From the NCBI GenBank assembly GCA_003864495.1, contig PEDN01001353.1, positions 372,001-436,000 on the forward strand: a DNA stretch of 64,000 nucleotides. Direction: 5' to 3'. Position 1 is the stretch's first letter. Each line of letters begins with the position of its first letter. Below the pieces are notes generated by a model. That model made no database searches. It had not been told where the DNA came from and worked only from the letters and a program-made list of their open reading frames with translations. Made by a program: the position numbers and the translations under genes. Positions 1 through 14,200 of this stretch are shown here, in pieces. The stretch comes from Nemopilema nomurai (Eukaryota > Cnidaria > Scyphozoa > Rhizostomeae > Rhizostomatidae).

Positions 1-1994
1 TAACTTCAGAAGCTGCGTGCAGATTAGACGAAGAACCAATTCTCTTTTCTGTGACTAATTTTCGACAACGTCTCCATTATTTCCGAACGATTATAAATCT
101 GGAAAGACACGAGTCGACTATTTTCACACAGTGGGTGCCTCCCATGACTAGGAGAGCAAGAAAAGGCGCATCCTGCTACGGGGGTAAGTTGGTGCTCGAA
201 GCGTCAACTGAGAGGCTCTCATGTTGACATGTGTTTTCTTGGAAGAAAATCTTTTTATGATAAAACTAGCAAATCAGGGCTCAAACGACAAAATTTAGCT
301 CACAGTTCAATACTCTAACTCCATGATGCTTTTTAAAAATATTGCTGCTGCTCACTAACACCTTATTATTTATTTCCAATCTCACAATATTTAAGGAAAA
401 GTTTGCATAGTTTGTTCTTTGTGAAGCTCCATGTCAATTTTTCGGTGAAAATAGCCCTTGCTCCAAACATGTTACAGGAATATTATCTTATTTCAGTTAT
501 TTGTGAAAATATAGTATTGGTGACAAGACCGTACTTTTCTTGCAACCAATTTCAATTGGACCCCCTGAAAATATTTCTTACATTTCTTGAATTTTTTACT
601 TAATTTAAGAAACCATTAAATAACTTGAGGCAGGAAACCTACTCTGTTCTTGGTTGGTTTACTGTAAAAAGTGCCACATGCGACATCTGGAAGCACTCTA
701 GAACATCAACCCAATTGATTCACTACTTTTTGGGATGGAATTTTGCATTAGACACTTCGTTAAGAAAGCACGATGTATACTTGCTTCAACAGTGAAGTCC
801 AGTCTAGGTCGATATATACTCAGCATTATGAATGCATATAGAATCAAGTAGCCTATTCCAAAAGTCTTGTTTTTCATTACATTGTTTGGAGGCTAGCTGT
901 AATTCTTTAAAGGGAGAAAAATTATTGCTAATATTTTTTTCTCAATAACCAATTTTTGATAATAGTTTATATAACAATTCTTGATCTTCAGTTAAAATAG
1001 CATTGGTAGAAATATTCTACCTAGCACCGATGATTTGAAAATTTCGAAGTTGTCCCCCCGTGTGGATCTTTCATTTGCAAAGGTAACTATTTACCCGTCA
1101 GCGTTCCAGCTATGCTTCTGACATCAACAAAGCCATTTGTTTTGTAATTGCACAGCGATGCTGTCAAAATCGTCGGTTCTAGGAGAGAATTGCCAGTCTT
1201 AACGTCAAAAATGAAACCCAATCTCGCACAAGGGCTGTCCTTTCAATTTCAACCAAAATGGCGCCTCTTTTTGTCAAGTTTTGTCATGCATATGCCCACA
1301 GCGAAGAATTTGTTGTTTTACCTGTGGATCCTAGAGATGCATTGCTCTTCACTTAAAGGCTCTTCGATCAATTACAGCTCGGAGTTTAAGGTCTACCTAG
1401 CTTTCAGAGCCTGCATTTGAAAGAAAACTTGTGATTCTTTCTGTAAAATATAATCCGATGAATGCTAAGTCTTTACCTATAAACAGGTCTCTGGATATTA
1501 TCTTATGCAAAAGAGAAATTATAGAATAAAAACAAATTTTTAAGCAATTGACTGAGAATATTTCTAGAAAGCATTTCAAAAGAGGGAGATACTTGAATAT
1601 AACAGAACATTAGAATTTTTTCTGATGATAAACTTTATCAAGACCGGTTTGCCAATATATATATTCTCTTATGATTTGATTCCCGAATTTTCTCTTTCCA
1701 TTCTTTGTGCCTGCAGTATTAGAAAAGGACAAAGTGGGGCTAAACACCTACACCCCCCTTTGCCACCCTCATCAATTCAACTCAATGCAATCCAATTCAC
1801 CGATTCGACTGGCAATAATAAATCGAGGTGCCGTTTGTGAAACGAGGAAGAACGGAGTAGTAATGGGAGTCAACACAGTAATCCGAAGATTAACAAAAAC
1901 TGTTCCGACGATCGTGTAGGTCAGTCACCAGCCGATTAAGAAATCGCTTACTTTTGAAGCTCACGATTCCTTACAGCGATGATGAAAGAGAACG
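1..1994 (+). other. Region upstream of the tensin start codon
   Basis: No gene is recognisable. The only open frames are short and lack protein character. A ttccttacag at about 1967-1976 could be the acceptor of a 5' UTR exon, so the promoter may lie left of this or of the window. A motif at 12-22 (gctgcgtgcag) resembles the arm of the hairpin at 24821. Confidence 0.5.
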
Positions 1995-2255
1995 ATGGAT
2001 TCTGTAATCGAAGGGTTTATCTGTCCTAACTGCATGGTGTGTTTGGCCACATCTTCCTTGCTCCAAGATCACTGGATACGCTTTCACAGCTCCTATCAGC
2101 GAACGAAGAGGAAAGAGGAAATCAGTGCCCTTGTCAATGAAAGGCCCGGTTATATTCAATTCCCTGGCGCCGGAATTGATAGGAGGGTATTGCAAGCGGA
2201 TGTTGTGAACAAGCAAATGCACAACAGGTCATACTGTACAGGTGGAGGCTACCAG
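1995..2255 (+). CDS. TNS: Tensin exon 1: EEA1/Rabenosyn-like C2H2 zinc finger
   Basis: This 87-codon exon starts at an ATG with A at -3 and G at +4, and ends at CAG|gtaggc in phase 0. An in-frame TGA at 1983-1985 lies just upstream, so this is the first in-frame Met. Residues EGFICPNCMVC begin a classic C-x2-C-x12-H-x4-H finger (C10, C13, H26, H31), close in style to the N-terminal fingers of EEA1 and Rabenosyn-5, which bind small GTPases in endosomal proteins. The rest is a polar tail. The phase fits exon 2, but joining it to the tensin is inference; vertebrate tensins are not known to me to carry such a finger. Two out-of-frame ATGs at 1979 and 1982 precede it, and the AG at 1975-1976 could be a splice acceptor for a 5' UTR exon. 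Confidence 0.7.
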
Positions 2256-5200
2256 GTAGGCCACAAGGAAAGAAAAGGCTTTATATTACTTCTCCGTGTA
2301 ATTGACCAGTGAATTCCTATGCACTTAATTAGTTTTGTGTCGCTCAAATTACCACTGTGTACAAACAATCCTAATGATGTTGTCAATGGGAACTCGTCAG
2401 GAATTTACAAGAATGCAAGTTTTCCATATCCTGCCGGTTTATTACTAGCAGCTTGGCCCATTGATAGAAAATCATGCTAGTTTCAAAATGAGCTGTTGTT
2501 AAGATTTCCAAAGATTTAGTCTACAATCACACCATAATCTCTCAAGTTTAGTTTTATCCAATTTTTACGTTCATGGGTGACGATTCATTTTGTTAATTCA
2601 CTCCGACGAAGGAACTTTTCCGTATTAGATGTGCAATCGTTTTGCTTTCAACGGTAATATGGAAAAACGGAACAATAAAAACAGCCGATTATATTGAGAG
2701 TTTAACTTTGTCCAAAAAGACTTGGCTTTGAACTGATTACCCAAAGTTGTGCCGAAATCAAAATTGATGCTGCGAGAACTATATGTTCTACCCACATCTT
2801 CAACGCTACTTCAACGTTTAACGCAAATGCCTATCGATATTTTACCACCGGCATGGGAACATAGCCTTGAAGATATTTTTATTTAGCCTTGGCATATTAT
2901 TTTAAATGACAAGCTTGGTAAAATCCATCCAAAGGAACATTTGGAAGTGTATAATGCTTTTATTTTTAACTGAAATATAATTTTTAGTTATATTGCGTGA
3001 TCCATTCAGTTGTATTGTTCCTGCCCTCTAACCTGTACTATGAACAATATTTACTTCATTTTATGCTTACTTTTAAAACAAAAAGCATCATACTGTTTGT
3101 ATGATATAACAGTTTTGTTCTCAGCAAGAGAACAAAGCTCAAAACAAATCAAATCACATCACTGAAGGAAGACAACCGCATTTATTGCCTTTGGAAACAT
3201 TTTTGTGATGAAAAACTTTGATGGATAATGTTTTAAGATTATGGTATCCCAAGATCTCTTTGCAAAGCTCGAGCACAAAAGGCTAAGTATTTTAGCCATT
3301 TTACAACAATCTGGGTTAAAGATAAGATTGACCTGCATTCAAGGAAAACCTCAATGTTATCATCAGACTTAGCAAGTTCATCATCCTGCTGGCCATGACT
3401 TTATGATGATGCTGTTGTAGGTTGACCCTTCCACACCTGGAAGGATAAGTTTGTTAGCTTTTGCAAACAATGGCTCATATGAGTGTCGGTCAATATTTGA
3501 CATCAATTACCAGATGGATGGAGTTATTTCCTTGTGCTTTGTAAAAGTAAGAATAAGGATCACCAAACAATCAAAGACCTCTTCTTCAATTGTACTGAAC
3601 AACTTGTTTTGTTAATGATACCACATGTTATATAAATTCAGTGATTATTTCCCAAGGGCATGTACAACATTGTATTATTTCTTGTTCAAATCAATGTGAT
3701 ACCAGTTAATGTTGAAGGAAGTAAAGTTTTGGTGCAAGTTTGAAGCAAACAGGTAAAGCTAAATTTTGAGTAGTGTTGATCAGAACCCATCAAAGCAGGG
3801 AATGCTTAGGGTTTAACCAAAGGAAAGCTTTTTTGACTTTTATAAAATATTTGTAATTTACAATGCACAAGTAGCTAGTCATGAAAATTGTTTAATTGAC
3901 AGAGCCTTTGTTCAGCAAATGATATTTGAGATTTTTTTTAGAGGCTGACTGGCCAGATGTTTCACATCTTCAAGAAAGTGGGAGTACCCAGGCCCACATT
4001 CTGTGACTTTTGTGGAAACATTGTTTGGGAGGAATCGCACCAATGTCAAGGTAGTGCAAAATTTTCTTTGGCAATGGAATAATGACAATGCAGTTGTTTA
4101 AACATATTTTTATTAAATGTAGTTTTCAGGCTATCTGCACTTATAATAAGATTTAATTGAGATCTAAGTGTCAATTGCAATCATGGCAGTCATGCAACAA
4201 TGTATGTCCCAACTTTACAGTAAATTAGAGTTTGGTTTACAATCATATTAACAATTCTTCGTGTTGCTTCTGAAGTGAATATCTATATTTACTTCGTCCA
4301 AGATGAGAGCCATTTCGTATATTCACTGGTGTTTGGTATAAAAGAAAACAATCAAAATTGTTCATGTTGTTGGTATTTTGGATACCCCAGTGAAATCTTA
4401 TATCAAGGGAAATCTGTAAAGTATCATGTGCCAAATTTCTAATGTTTGTTTATGGTTTATCTTTTACTATCACATGATCTACAACAGCAGAAAATTGAAA
4501 ATTTTGCCAAGATTTTGTATGATTGACGCACACCATTGGATACCATAATCTTTATATTATTTAACATTAATTGATCTCATTTGTTAGCAATATTATGAAT
4601 CAAACTAGTTATATAATCAATTCCATTTATTTTCAGCTTGTGGTTTTCTTTGTCACACAGATTGCTCACCATTGGCAAGTAAACTTAATCCTTTGAAATA
4701 TTTTATAATTTTCTGACATTCTTGAAGTTAATGGTAATGGGATAAAAATTTGACTAGAATGTGTGTTTTGATCATGAATGTTGGCAGGTAATTTACAAAT
4801 TAACTAGAGTATGTTTAAGAACAGAGAGGAGCCAGTATTTTTAAAGGAATAATTTCCGTGGGACTTTACTTCCTCCTGTAGACCTGAAAAAATTTGATGA
4901 TGCATCATGGATTGTCAAAGTCAAGCATTGAATTATTTTTTTCTTTATTGTTTGTTCAATGATCTTTCTGAGGTACATTGTTGCAATTGATATATAAAAA
5001 AATGTTTTATTATTCAATGTTGTGATTAAAGAGCTGTTATGTCGAACATTAAGGACAAAAACACACCAAGTAGGGCACGACCGTTATTGTTATTTCTATT
5101 ACAGTCATACGCAATGCATGCAGTATGAAATTTTTATCTGTGTTAAACCTCTGTGAAGATGAATAAAGTAATTACCTATGTGATGCGAAGTAGTGTAACA

Positions 5201-8200
5201 GGTGTTGTTTGGTTTCTCTTGCTAAGGTGAATTGATATAAAGTTTCTGCTTGATATGATGTTACTGCTCATTAAATGTAGCTGTGACATTATTTCCGCAA
5301 AGTTCGGGGAATTATGCCAACAAATTCGCCGAGGACAAAAATGCAGCGTTTGTTTTCATATGCGGCACCTGCCATAGACCATGACGATTTATTAAATTGA
5401 TAAATATTTGGCATTTTGTAAAACAATTCTTTTCCTCGTCAGTTAATAGGTCCATGGGTTAGATTAGATGGAATATTAAAGTGGCAACGTTTATTGATGA
5501 CATATGTCTCTTCGTTCAACTTTGAAAGAAAATTTTAGATTTCTGTTCGTTTTCAAATCTTAACTGACATCAATGAACTACTGCACAAAGCGATCCATCT
5601 CTTTCTATCGAGTCCATTAACAGGTATTATTCGTTGCTCTTGACGTTCCGATACAATTTTCCCGTAGATTGTCACACTTTGCACCAACTGGGAGCAAGAG
5701 AAACAGAAAGCTGAACTGGTAATGCCTTCTAATAATCGTGAAACTATTTAATAATGAACGAAGTCACACAATCCTCGTCCACTTCGCCCTTTTTCATTTG
5801 CTTTCTACTAGCAAAAATGCTACTTCTTTAGCCTGCACTGGTGCATTTTTCTTTCGCTAAGAGCCTCTGAACGGAATTTCTGTTTATCATTTTACTCTGT
5901 GACCTTTTTTCTTTTGCTGATTTTTCGTGTCTGTTTTATCTTTGCCCCCTCTTACCATTTATACCCCTATTTATATGTTCCAAATCTGTTTGTTTCCAAG
6001 TGATTAAATTCCCAATGCCCGATCATGAATTGTCGCTGTCAGCTTATTTCATCTTTGTTCTGTCCGACTCCCTCAACTATGAGTGCATATTTGCAAATAA
6101 TGATCAAGTGTTATATACACTAGTGACAATGTTTCACTTGAAATGTCATAACGAAACAGATTCTTTCCGTTTCGTGGCAACATTTATTTCAAAATCAATT
6201 TTTCATGGCCTACCTCTTTTTATAAGCGAACTAAACAAGCAGTCAACCGAGGTACACCCATTCAATTCGCTATTTTGTCAATATGATGCCGGAACAAACA
6301 GTAGTTAATGTAGCTAATTTATTTTGATGTCTCGATAACCCGATTAAAAAGGGCGACAAGTTTAAAAAGTAGCCCATCACTTAGGATTAATGGAAAATTG
6401 TTCCATACGATTTGTATTATAAAATACCGAAAAGCACTAAGCATTGCTTTTATAAACAAGCAACATTATTTCTTATAGTCATTCCTATAAAAGCCTTTCT
6501 TTGCCCCCTTTCTAATTTTTTGAGTGCTGTTCAAGTTTGGCATCCTAGGTTTTTTACACCGACAATATTTTGAGCTCCAGAATTCTTATTTTGTGGTCAT
6601 TAATGCTCTTGTATCTTCTCTAAGGAAAGGAAATATAACATGAGGCCCTAGGCTCGATTTTTCAATGGAAAATCTGTCAGCAAACACGCCTTCTTTTTTC
6701 TGAAGTCTGTATTATTCCATCTGATGGTCCGACCATAATTGAAATTGTCGGTCTTTACTTGCTCAATAGGTTAAGAACCCAACATCTACGGGTTATCTCC
6801 GAAGTTTGATTCTCATCAGAAAATCGTATCATCACTATGATCCTTTTGTTCTTGCCGAAATGGGTTTATTGGTTGAGCGCTGCTGTGGGGGCTTCCTCTT
6901 GAGTTGATAGGCTTTTTCTATGGGGCTCCTTGATTTCTCGGTCGACTAGAATATGTTTGTAGAGCTTTCACTTATTGATTCAAAGCCAGTTGTCAGTTGA
7001 GTCAGTATAAAATGCCAAAAAAATCTAATTCGAGTTGACACATTTATTTCCCCAAAACCTTTCCAGTATATTTTTGCCTTATCGCTAACCATTTCCATGG
7101 TGCGATTTAGAAGAATAAGATGGTACCTTGTTTCCATTCATCCCTGTTTTTGTCATCACTGTTCCCTCAAAAGCCAAGTAAAACAACCCTTTTGTCTCAA
7201 GTTTCCACAAATTTTCCACGCCAAGGGTAATGTTTTGGCTGCCATTTCGCCGATTGCTGTAGATTCTATATTACCCTTTTCAACGACGTTTTAATCCTCT
7301 TTTAAGATCATGGCTTTCCTTTTTCATGTTAATATTACTTGACAATATGTCCTTTGAAGACCCAGCTAAAACTGGCGTGAGAAAACACCAGGTTTCTTCA
7401 GCCAATCAGTTCGGACTATTTAATGCTGTTTTTTGCTTTTTCTTTTCGTTTCGCAAATGTGTTTAGGACGTAGCATAAATGAAATACGATGCATTTGAAT
7501 GCCATTAAATCCTTAAGTAACCTGTATGCATGTAAAGTTTTCATTGCTCTTTTTGTGAATATTTCTAAGATTTTGCCACGATTAAATATTTTTGAGGTAT
7601 TGGCAAGAAACAAAGAAAGAATTTGATTATACATTAAACAAACTTGAGATATGTTTCATTGTGCGACAAAATAACTATTGACAACTCGATGATGCCGTTA
7701 AAAATATTGTTGCTGCTCCTTTTCAAGAACGTCTTGGCAGAAATTTTTGTGCCAACTTTCGAACCTTGCTGCGAGCTTTGTTAATTCTCTTTTATCAACA
7801 AAGATTTTGATGACATTGGACAGCATAAAAAGCATTTTCTATCGCATCTTTTCAGACCCCACTTCTCAGCATTGGAATCTATGCATCCGTTACCTCCTCT
7901 ACTCCGCTGCCGTTTTTTTTCAAAAAGAATGATAACAATTCTTTCCGAAATTCCCATCTCCTGGTCTTGTACTGCTTAGGTACCGTTTTAAAAACGTGTC
8001 CAATTACTTTTTCAGAGAGCAAGGAAAGAGTTTGCCGACGTCAAACGAGTTGTAAGTATGACATTTAATGTACTTGTAGTTAAAGATTTTTTTATTGTTT
8101 GCATTATCTGCATTGCTCCCTTGTTTAATTATTTCCATGCCAAGGGGCTGATGCAATTGGTCTGTGATGTGATTCCTGTGACGCAACCATGCCATTGAAC

Positions 8201-11200
8201 TGGCAAGAACTTAAGTAGAACGTTCTTGACTTGAATTCCTATACCCTATTAAAGGAAATTACAGGTTCGACCAAAATAAGGAATTGGAAATTAAGGGAAA
8301 TTGATTCACGAAATGTTTTCAAAGAAACTGAGTTTCAATTAAGGAAATCTTTTTCTCTGGAATGCATTTACAGTGACATTAATTAAGGAATTTTTTTACT
8401 TGGTTTTTGTTTGAGGATTGATCATACAGAGGTTTTTTGAAAGAAACGTCTCATTGAGTATGATATTAGTCTCAGGTTTAGCCCATCGCGCGTCCTGCGG
8501 GAGTCGATACTCTTAATGGGGCTAACTCATTACTCAAATACAGAACCAAAATTTGTCTTTATTTCAAAACACCGTAGAAAATCTCTCTTACCTCGCAAAT
8601 TTTGAACCAAAAGTGTGTGTTCTTAAAACCGCAGTTAAAAAGTTCAATGAAAAGGATATCAGTTGACATGCATATGGGTTCATGGAGGAAACCTCTCCTT
8701 TACGCGCTCACTCAAGAACCCTAAACTCATGAAAACACTTTTAAGCTTAATAGTGGTGATGATTTCTTTACAAGGAAAATGCTGTTCTGCTTTAATTCTT
8801 TTTTCTATGTTGTACAAGCATAAAGAAGTTGAGAAATCGTCAATTTATGGCTATAAAAAAATAAGGCGCGAGAAATGAAGGATATACAAAACTTAAGATT
8901 TGTTCTTTTAAGGAATTTTTATAGAATCATTCCTTTAGCTCAGTCACACTCGTAATTTCGTACACCTTTCAACTAACAGCGGTCTTTGCAAACTTGGGCC
9001 TGGGGCGAGTTTTTTGTAAGTAACCAGACGGAAACATGTTTTTAACAGCTCCTCAGAGAAAGCTTCTTTTTGTCTTGTTCTGGCTTGTACAGTTAACGAG
9101 TGACCCCGCCACAATGAGTATTTCGTTTATTTTTTACAGATGTGTAAATTTGCATAACATATTTTACTCTGCTAATTTGGCTGTTCTCTCTTCATACAGA
9201 CGTTACAATCCGCGAGTAACTGCGATCGAGTTCAAATATTTTGTTAAATTTAGCTTTTTATTGACCCAGGCGTGGATGTATGTTTGACACATGAATTCCA
9301 ACACAGCCTGTGACGTTTGAACTTCGAGGAATTTGAGTCTACCATGTTAAGCTTTCTATTGCACTGGAAATGCTATCTTTTATCAAGAATGTAAAGCCAT
9401 TTAACAAAGACCCAAGCCTAGGGAATGTAATTCACTCCGATCTCGGCAATGTACCAGACTTTTTCAAAATAGTTTTCAAAGAGAGGTTCAGGGCTCTTAT
9501 GGATTCTATTCCCGACCAGAATCAGAATAATTGGAAAGTGTCCAAGCCATTAGTTCTAATTAACGAGTTTGGTATGGACGAGTATCGTAAATAAAGTTTC
9601 ACCTCAATTTAAAGTTCATTTTTACTTTGATTTGAATTGAGTTCATTCTTGGTCGCCAACTTTAAAGAACGTAAAAGCTAATGTTGCGACTTGTAATCTA
9701 TCTCATATTTTCATGTGTGCACTTCATTCCCAGGAACCACCGCCAACTCCAAAGTCGTTTGTGGCTCAAATTCGACATCATGTTGCAAGGTAAATTCAGT
9801 TTCATGCAACATTTGTTAATTTTCTAACTTCTGACTCTGCCTTTTTCTTCAAAGGCAAAAAACTGACTTTCTTCTAATTTGTTCTTGACGCGAATAGTTC
9901 TCTTAAATTGAATACATATTCTGTCACTGTAATGCAAGCCACTTAGAATCCAATTCAGTTCTCTCTTCTAAAAGCCAATCCTCTTTGCGCCAATGGTCGG
10001 CCATTTTCAGTTAATTTTTTTCTTTTATGTTAAAATTTTTTGTGTAGAATCATATTCCACTGTACTTTGCCTTGTGTTTAATCTGCTCAAACTTTGTCTA
10101 GTTTTAAAAAGATTTTTACATCTTTAAGTTCCGCAAAGAGAATAAAATCCCTCATAGCCAAATGATCGAACCATCGATGACTCAGTTGTCTTCTCTTGTC
10201 AGCATGATTTGTATTTCACCCTATTTGCTTATAATGATTTTAGTCGCTGTTTATAAGCAAAAGTCATCCACCAATTCATGTATTGTTTTTAAGGAATTCC
10301 CCCAGTCTCTTTTGCACTTCAAACAACGCTGGTTTTGATGCCTTGGTCTTCACCTGCAGCATCATGTTCCCACCTTTAATCTTCACTGTTCTTCTTCACC
10401 ACCAAGGCATTTCCCTGCATGAACCTTGATCCTATCTTTTATAATTCAACATATGAAAATGTAGTCTAATCTAGTTTCAAGCCTTCGTTGTCTCAGCAAA
10501 AGCATTCTCATATTTGCTTCGCTGGATAATGTATTATATGAAACTTCCATGCTGTTCATCTTTGGATTTAAGTGATAATTCTACAGCTGCCTCTTGTAGT
10601 GATATTTGTGCAGCTGATACATGAACGTTTTGTGAAATTCTGTAGCATCTATTGAATTTAAAATTTGATTAATGCTACGAGGGTATCATTAGCACAAAGC
10701 ACGAATCTCATGCTCACCTGTTGCCTAGGCCCATTTACAGGTTCAATCGTTTCTGCAATGTTCATCAAATCAAAATTTGTAACACCTCCTGGTACCGTGA
10801 AATTTGAGTAAGCTACGTTATTCATTTGCTATCACCAAAGTATCCTGTTAGATAAGAACTGTTAATCAATCTGTAAACATTATTTAGTCAAAGCTCTATA
10901 AGAATTTTGTCCATGGCCTTTAGTAGAACAAAAATTTCATAGAAACGTTAAAAATGGGTTTAATGCATACTTTAATAGGTCAATGGGTTATTTTGATTTT
11001 AGTTAATGCGTATGATTTAAGTTTTGAAAGCTAGCCCTTTCGATGATTATTTTCCATTTTTTTAACTCGAAAGTTCCCTTCCAGACAATGCTCGTTAATC
11101 AAAAAGTTCTAACCTCAATGGATCACTTCGATCAATCCAAAAATTAATCATCTTAATCAACACGATTAATTGTAGTAATTATTGTGATTGTTATGATTAT

Positions 11201-14200
11201 TAAAATGATCCAAATGATTCTCAGAATGTTTTAATCAAAACAATGGCAATGACAAACGTCACAATTTCGATTAAGACTCATTATCATCATCATAATCAGT
11301 CCGTCGCAAACCCTCCAACCTCACATTTCCGGTAGGAGCCGATTTTCATTGCGTTACCATTGTGTCATGACCGAAGGTAGACCTCTTTGCCCCGTGACCA
11401 TACAAAACTGCACGGAATCAGAATGAGAATTAGGGAATTTGAATGGCAAGTCTGTCGTGGCAACTGCGATTAGTGGGAAGAACGCCAGAAGCACAACCAG
11501 AACATTTGACACGGCAGGAAAGGGCGCGCTCCTCCATTGCAGTCAAGCAGCTCACGATGCCCGGCTCAATAGCCGGATATTATCCTTAAAACGATTAACA
11601 TCCTTGTTTACATGCAGTTCAACCAAGCTTTACTCCATATCCAGATTCAACCAGATATGGCAGTGCATCTGTTTACAAATCGTGAAATGTTTCATTGCAG
11701 AGGGCGAGCAAGGCACGTGGAGGACACGTTCGATTTGGATTTGACGTACGTCACTGACCGTATTATAGGTAAGCATGCGAATCAGTTTCGTATATATAAG
11801 GTTATATACAAATAGGCAGTGTCTGGTTGGCGTTTATTGATTGCTGTAGCAGGGTCTTTCGCAAGCTGATGTTTGTTTCATCCATATTCATGCTAATATC
11901 TATATTTCGACGCCCACCTCAGGCATGTTTATGTCGAATCTAATTGAATGTTTGCTACTTGGTGTGTAACGCTGACAAGGATGTTATCTGCTTGTATCAG
12001 GGGAGACTTATAAAGAGGGACAGCGGAACCATTTGTCTCTCATAATGCTTCAAACTCTTATTGCGGGGCTACTGATGGCATCCAACTTCAATTCTCTGTT
12101 TAAAGCGTTAAACTGTTGTATACCTGAGACTGGATATTAAAAGGGAAATTGCAGTAAGGTGGCCTAGTGAAACTATATTTCCCGAATTATCCCAATATTG
12201 ATTGCACAGTTCGTATATTGGCTTTTGAGCTGCTGTTTTGACCCACGAAAATGTAGGCCTTCTTTAGAAAATAGTTGGAATTTTGAGAAATTCCTGGATT
12301 TAAAAAGAGAACAATGAGTGAAAGAAGCCACAAGATAGTTACGAATTAGGCAGTATGACAGATATGTCAGTGCCAGCATCAATTTTATATTCTGGGAAGT
12401 CCTAGCCCAGTGGACCTTGTCTTGCATTTATTATTGCAGAAGATTAACCTTTCCTTTTAAATTAATTGGCTTTCATGTAAGTCTTGATGCAAATGCTGGA
12501 AAGATTAGAAGATGATCTCGTCGCTCCAATAGAAGAGGTGTGTCAACAAACCAGAGACATTCCCTTGGGGGAGGAGCTGTATAATGCTAAATGCATTAAT
12601 TATGTTTCTTTACACGTTAATGCTTCAGAGTCATCCAGCTTAAGTCTTCGGGTATAATGTTGGACGCTGCTGATTGTATGAGTGATGACGTATTGACTTC
12701 TCCTTTACAGCCATGTCTTTTCCTGCGAGTGGTCTAGAGTCGACATACCGTAACAGCCTTTGCGAGGTTGCCCTGATGCTTCACCAGAAACACGGCAACA
12801 AGTACATGGTGTTCAATGTATCCGAGAGGCGGTATGACATATCCAAACTCAAGAATCAGGCAAGATATCTTCTTTGTGTCAAATATTGCTATCTCTGAAT
12901 CTTGGGGTTATGAATGGTGGTTTGGTGAACAAATATTTCATTGTTCATAGCGTCACAATTACAAGAAACAGAAGAGACAATTCTGTGCACGTTTAAAGCA
13001 CTTTTTGCCCGAAACTCCTTATAGTATTCAAGCATTGGAAAATATCAAAACCCGTGAGCTTCTGGTCATTTTTTGTTGCAATTTTTTGTACTGATTGTAT
13101 GAGTCTCTAATGCTTTTAAATGTGATTATAATCATTGGTATTGTTATGTCAAGTGCTGGTAAGAAAAGCGGGCATGCAGACATTCTTACGAGCGTCAGCG
13201 CCTCAAAACCTTTGAGCGTATGGTGTTTATGTATCGTTTTGTGTCCAGAATGTTCAGTTCCCATTTAATTCATCTACATTTCCTGAAGCCGACTTTTAAT
13301 TTCCCTAATCTTTTACGTACTGCAGATTTGATGTAAGTCATAGTGTCATAAAATGCGGAATGGTAGCGTGTTCTTTTATCTTACCCTCTCTTATTGAAAC
13401 CTTTTTTGTTCCAGGTATTAGACTTTGGATGGCCAGACCATCTAGCTCCACCTTTAGAAAGACTCGTTAGGTATGACATTTTCCACACAAAGAATTGTAT
13501 ACTGCAAAAACACAGTGAAATTGACTACTTTCCATAAGCAATATACCGTTTTTTACCTGCCTCGTTTGTATCTTACTAGCCTTTCGATAATTTTGCGTTG
13601 TTTATTTGTTTCGATATTTGGTTTGAAAGAGCAGAGGATAAAGATAGTAATCTACATGGGCAATATGAAAGCCATTCAGATGGCTGAAGTAAAACCGACT
13701 CTACCATAGCCTGTAAGAGAGTCATCGAGAAAGAAGGTAACAAAGATCTTGCCTCAAATAATTCTTTGAAGGTGACAGTAAATTTACCAAAACCGAGAAA
13801 AGAAGAAATGACGGGGAAATGGCAATTATTAAGAAACTAAGTTCCTTATGTGGTGTGGCAGCTCTAGATGTACCATGAATAGTGATATCAAGAGTGTCAT
13901 TATAATTGTCGTTGATAAGCTTTGGTCTTTAGCTCGGCAGTTTTCTATTTTTGCAGTATTATCAAGTCGATGGACTCCTGGTTGTGTGCCGACGAACAAA
14001 ACGTTGCGGTGGTCCACTGCAAGGTGAATGTGACAGTTTTTATTTTCTGTACCCGTGAAGGTGTTCTAGTACACGGCGGCGACTTTTGAAGGACGCCATG
14101 CATTCAACATTTTCACCACAGCTCTGTTTCCAGCATGACTTGGCGTTTGTAGACTATGTGACATGGTTTGTTTTAACGTGGCTGTTTTCACGAAATCGTG

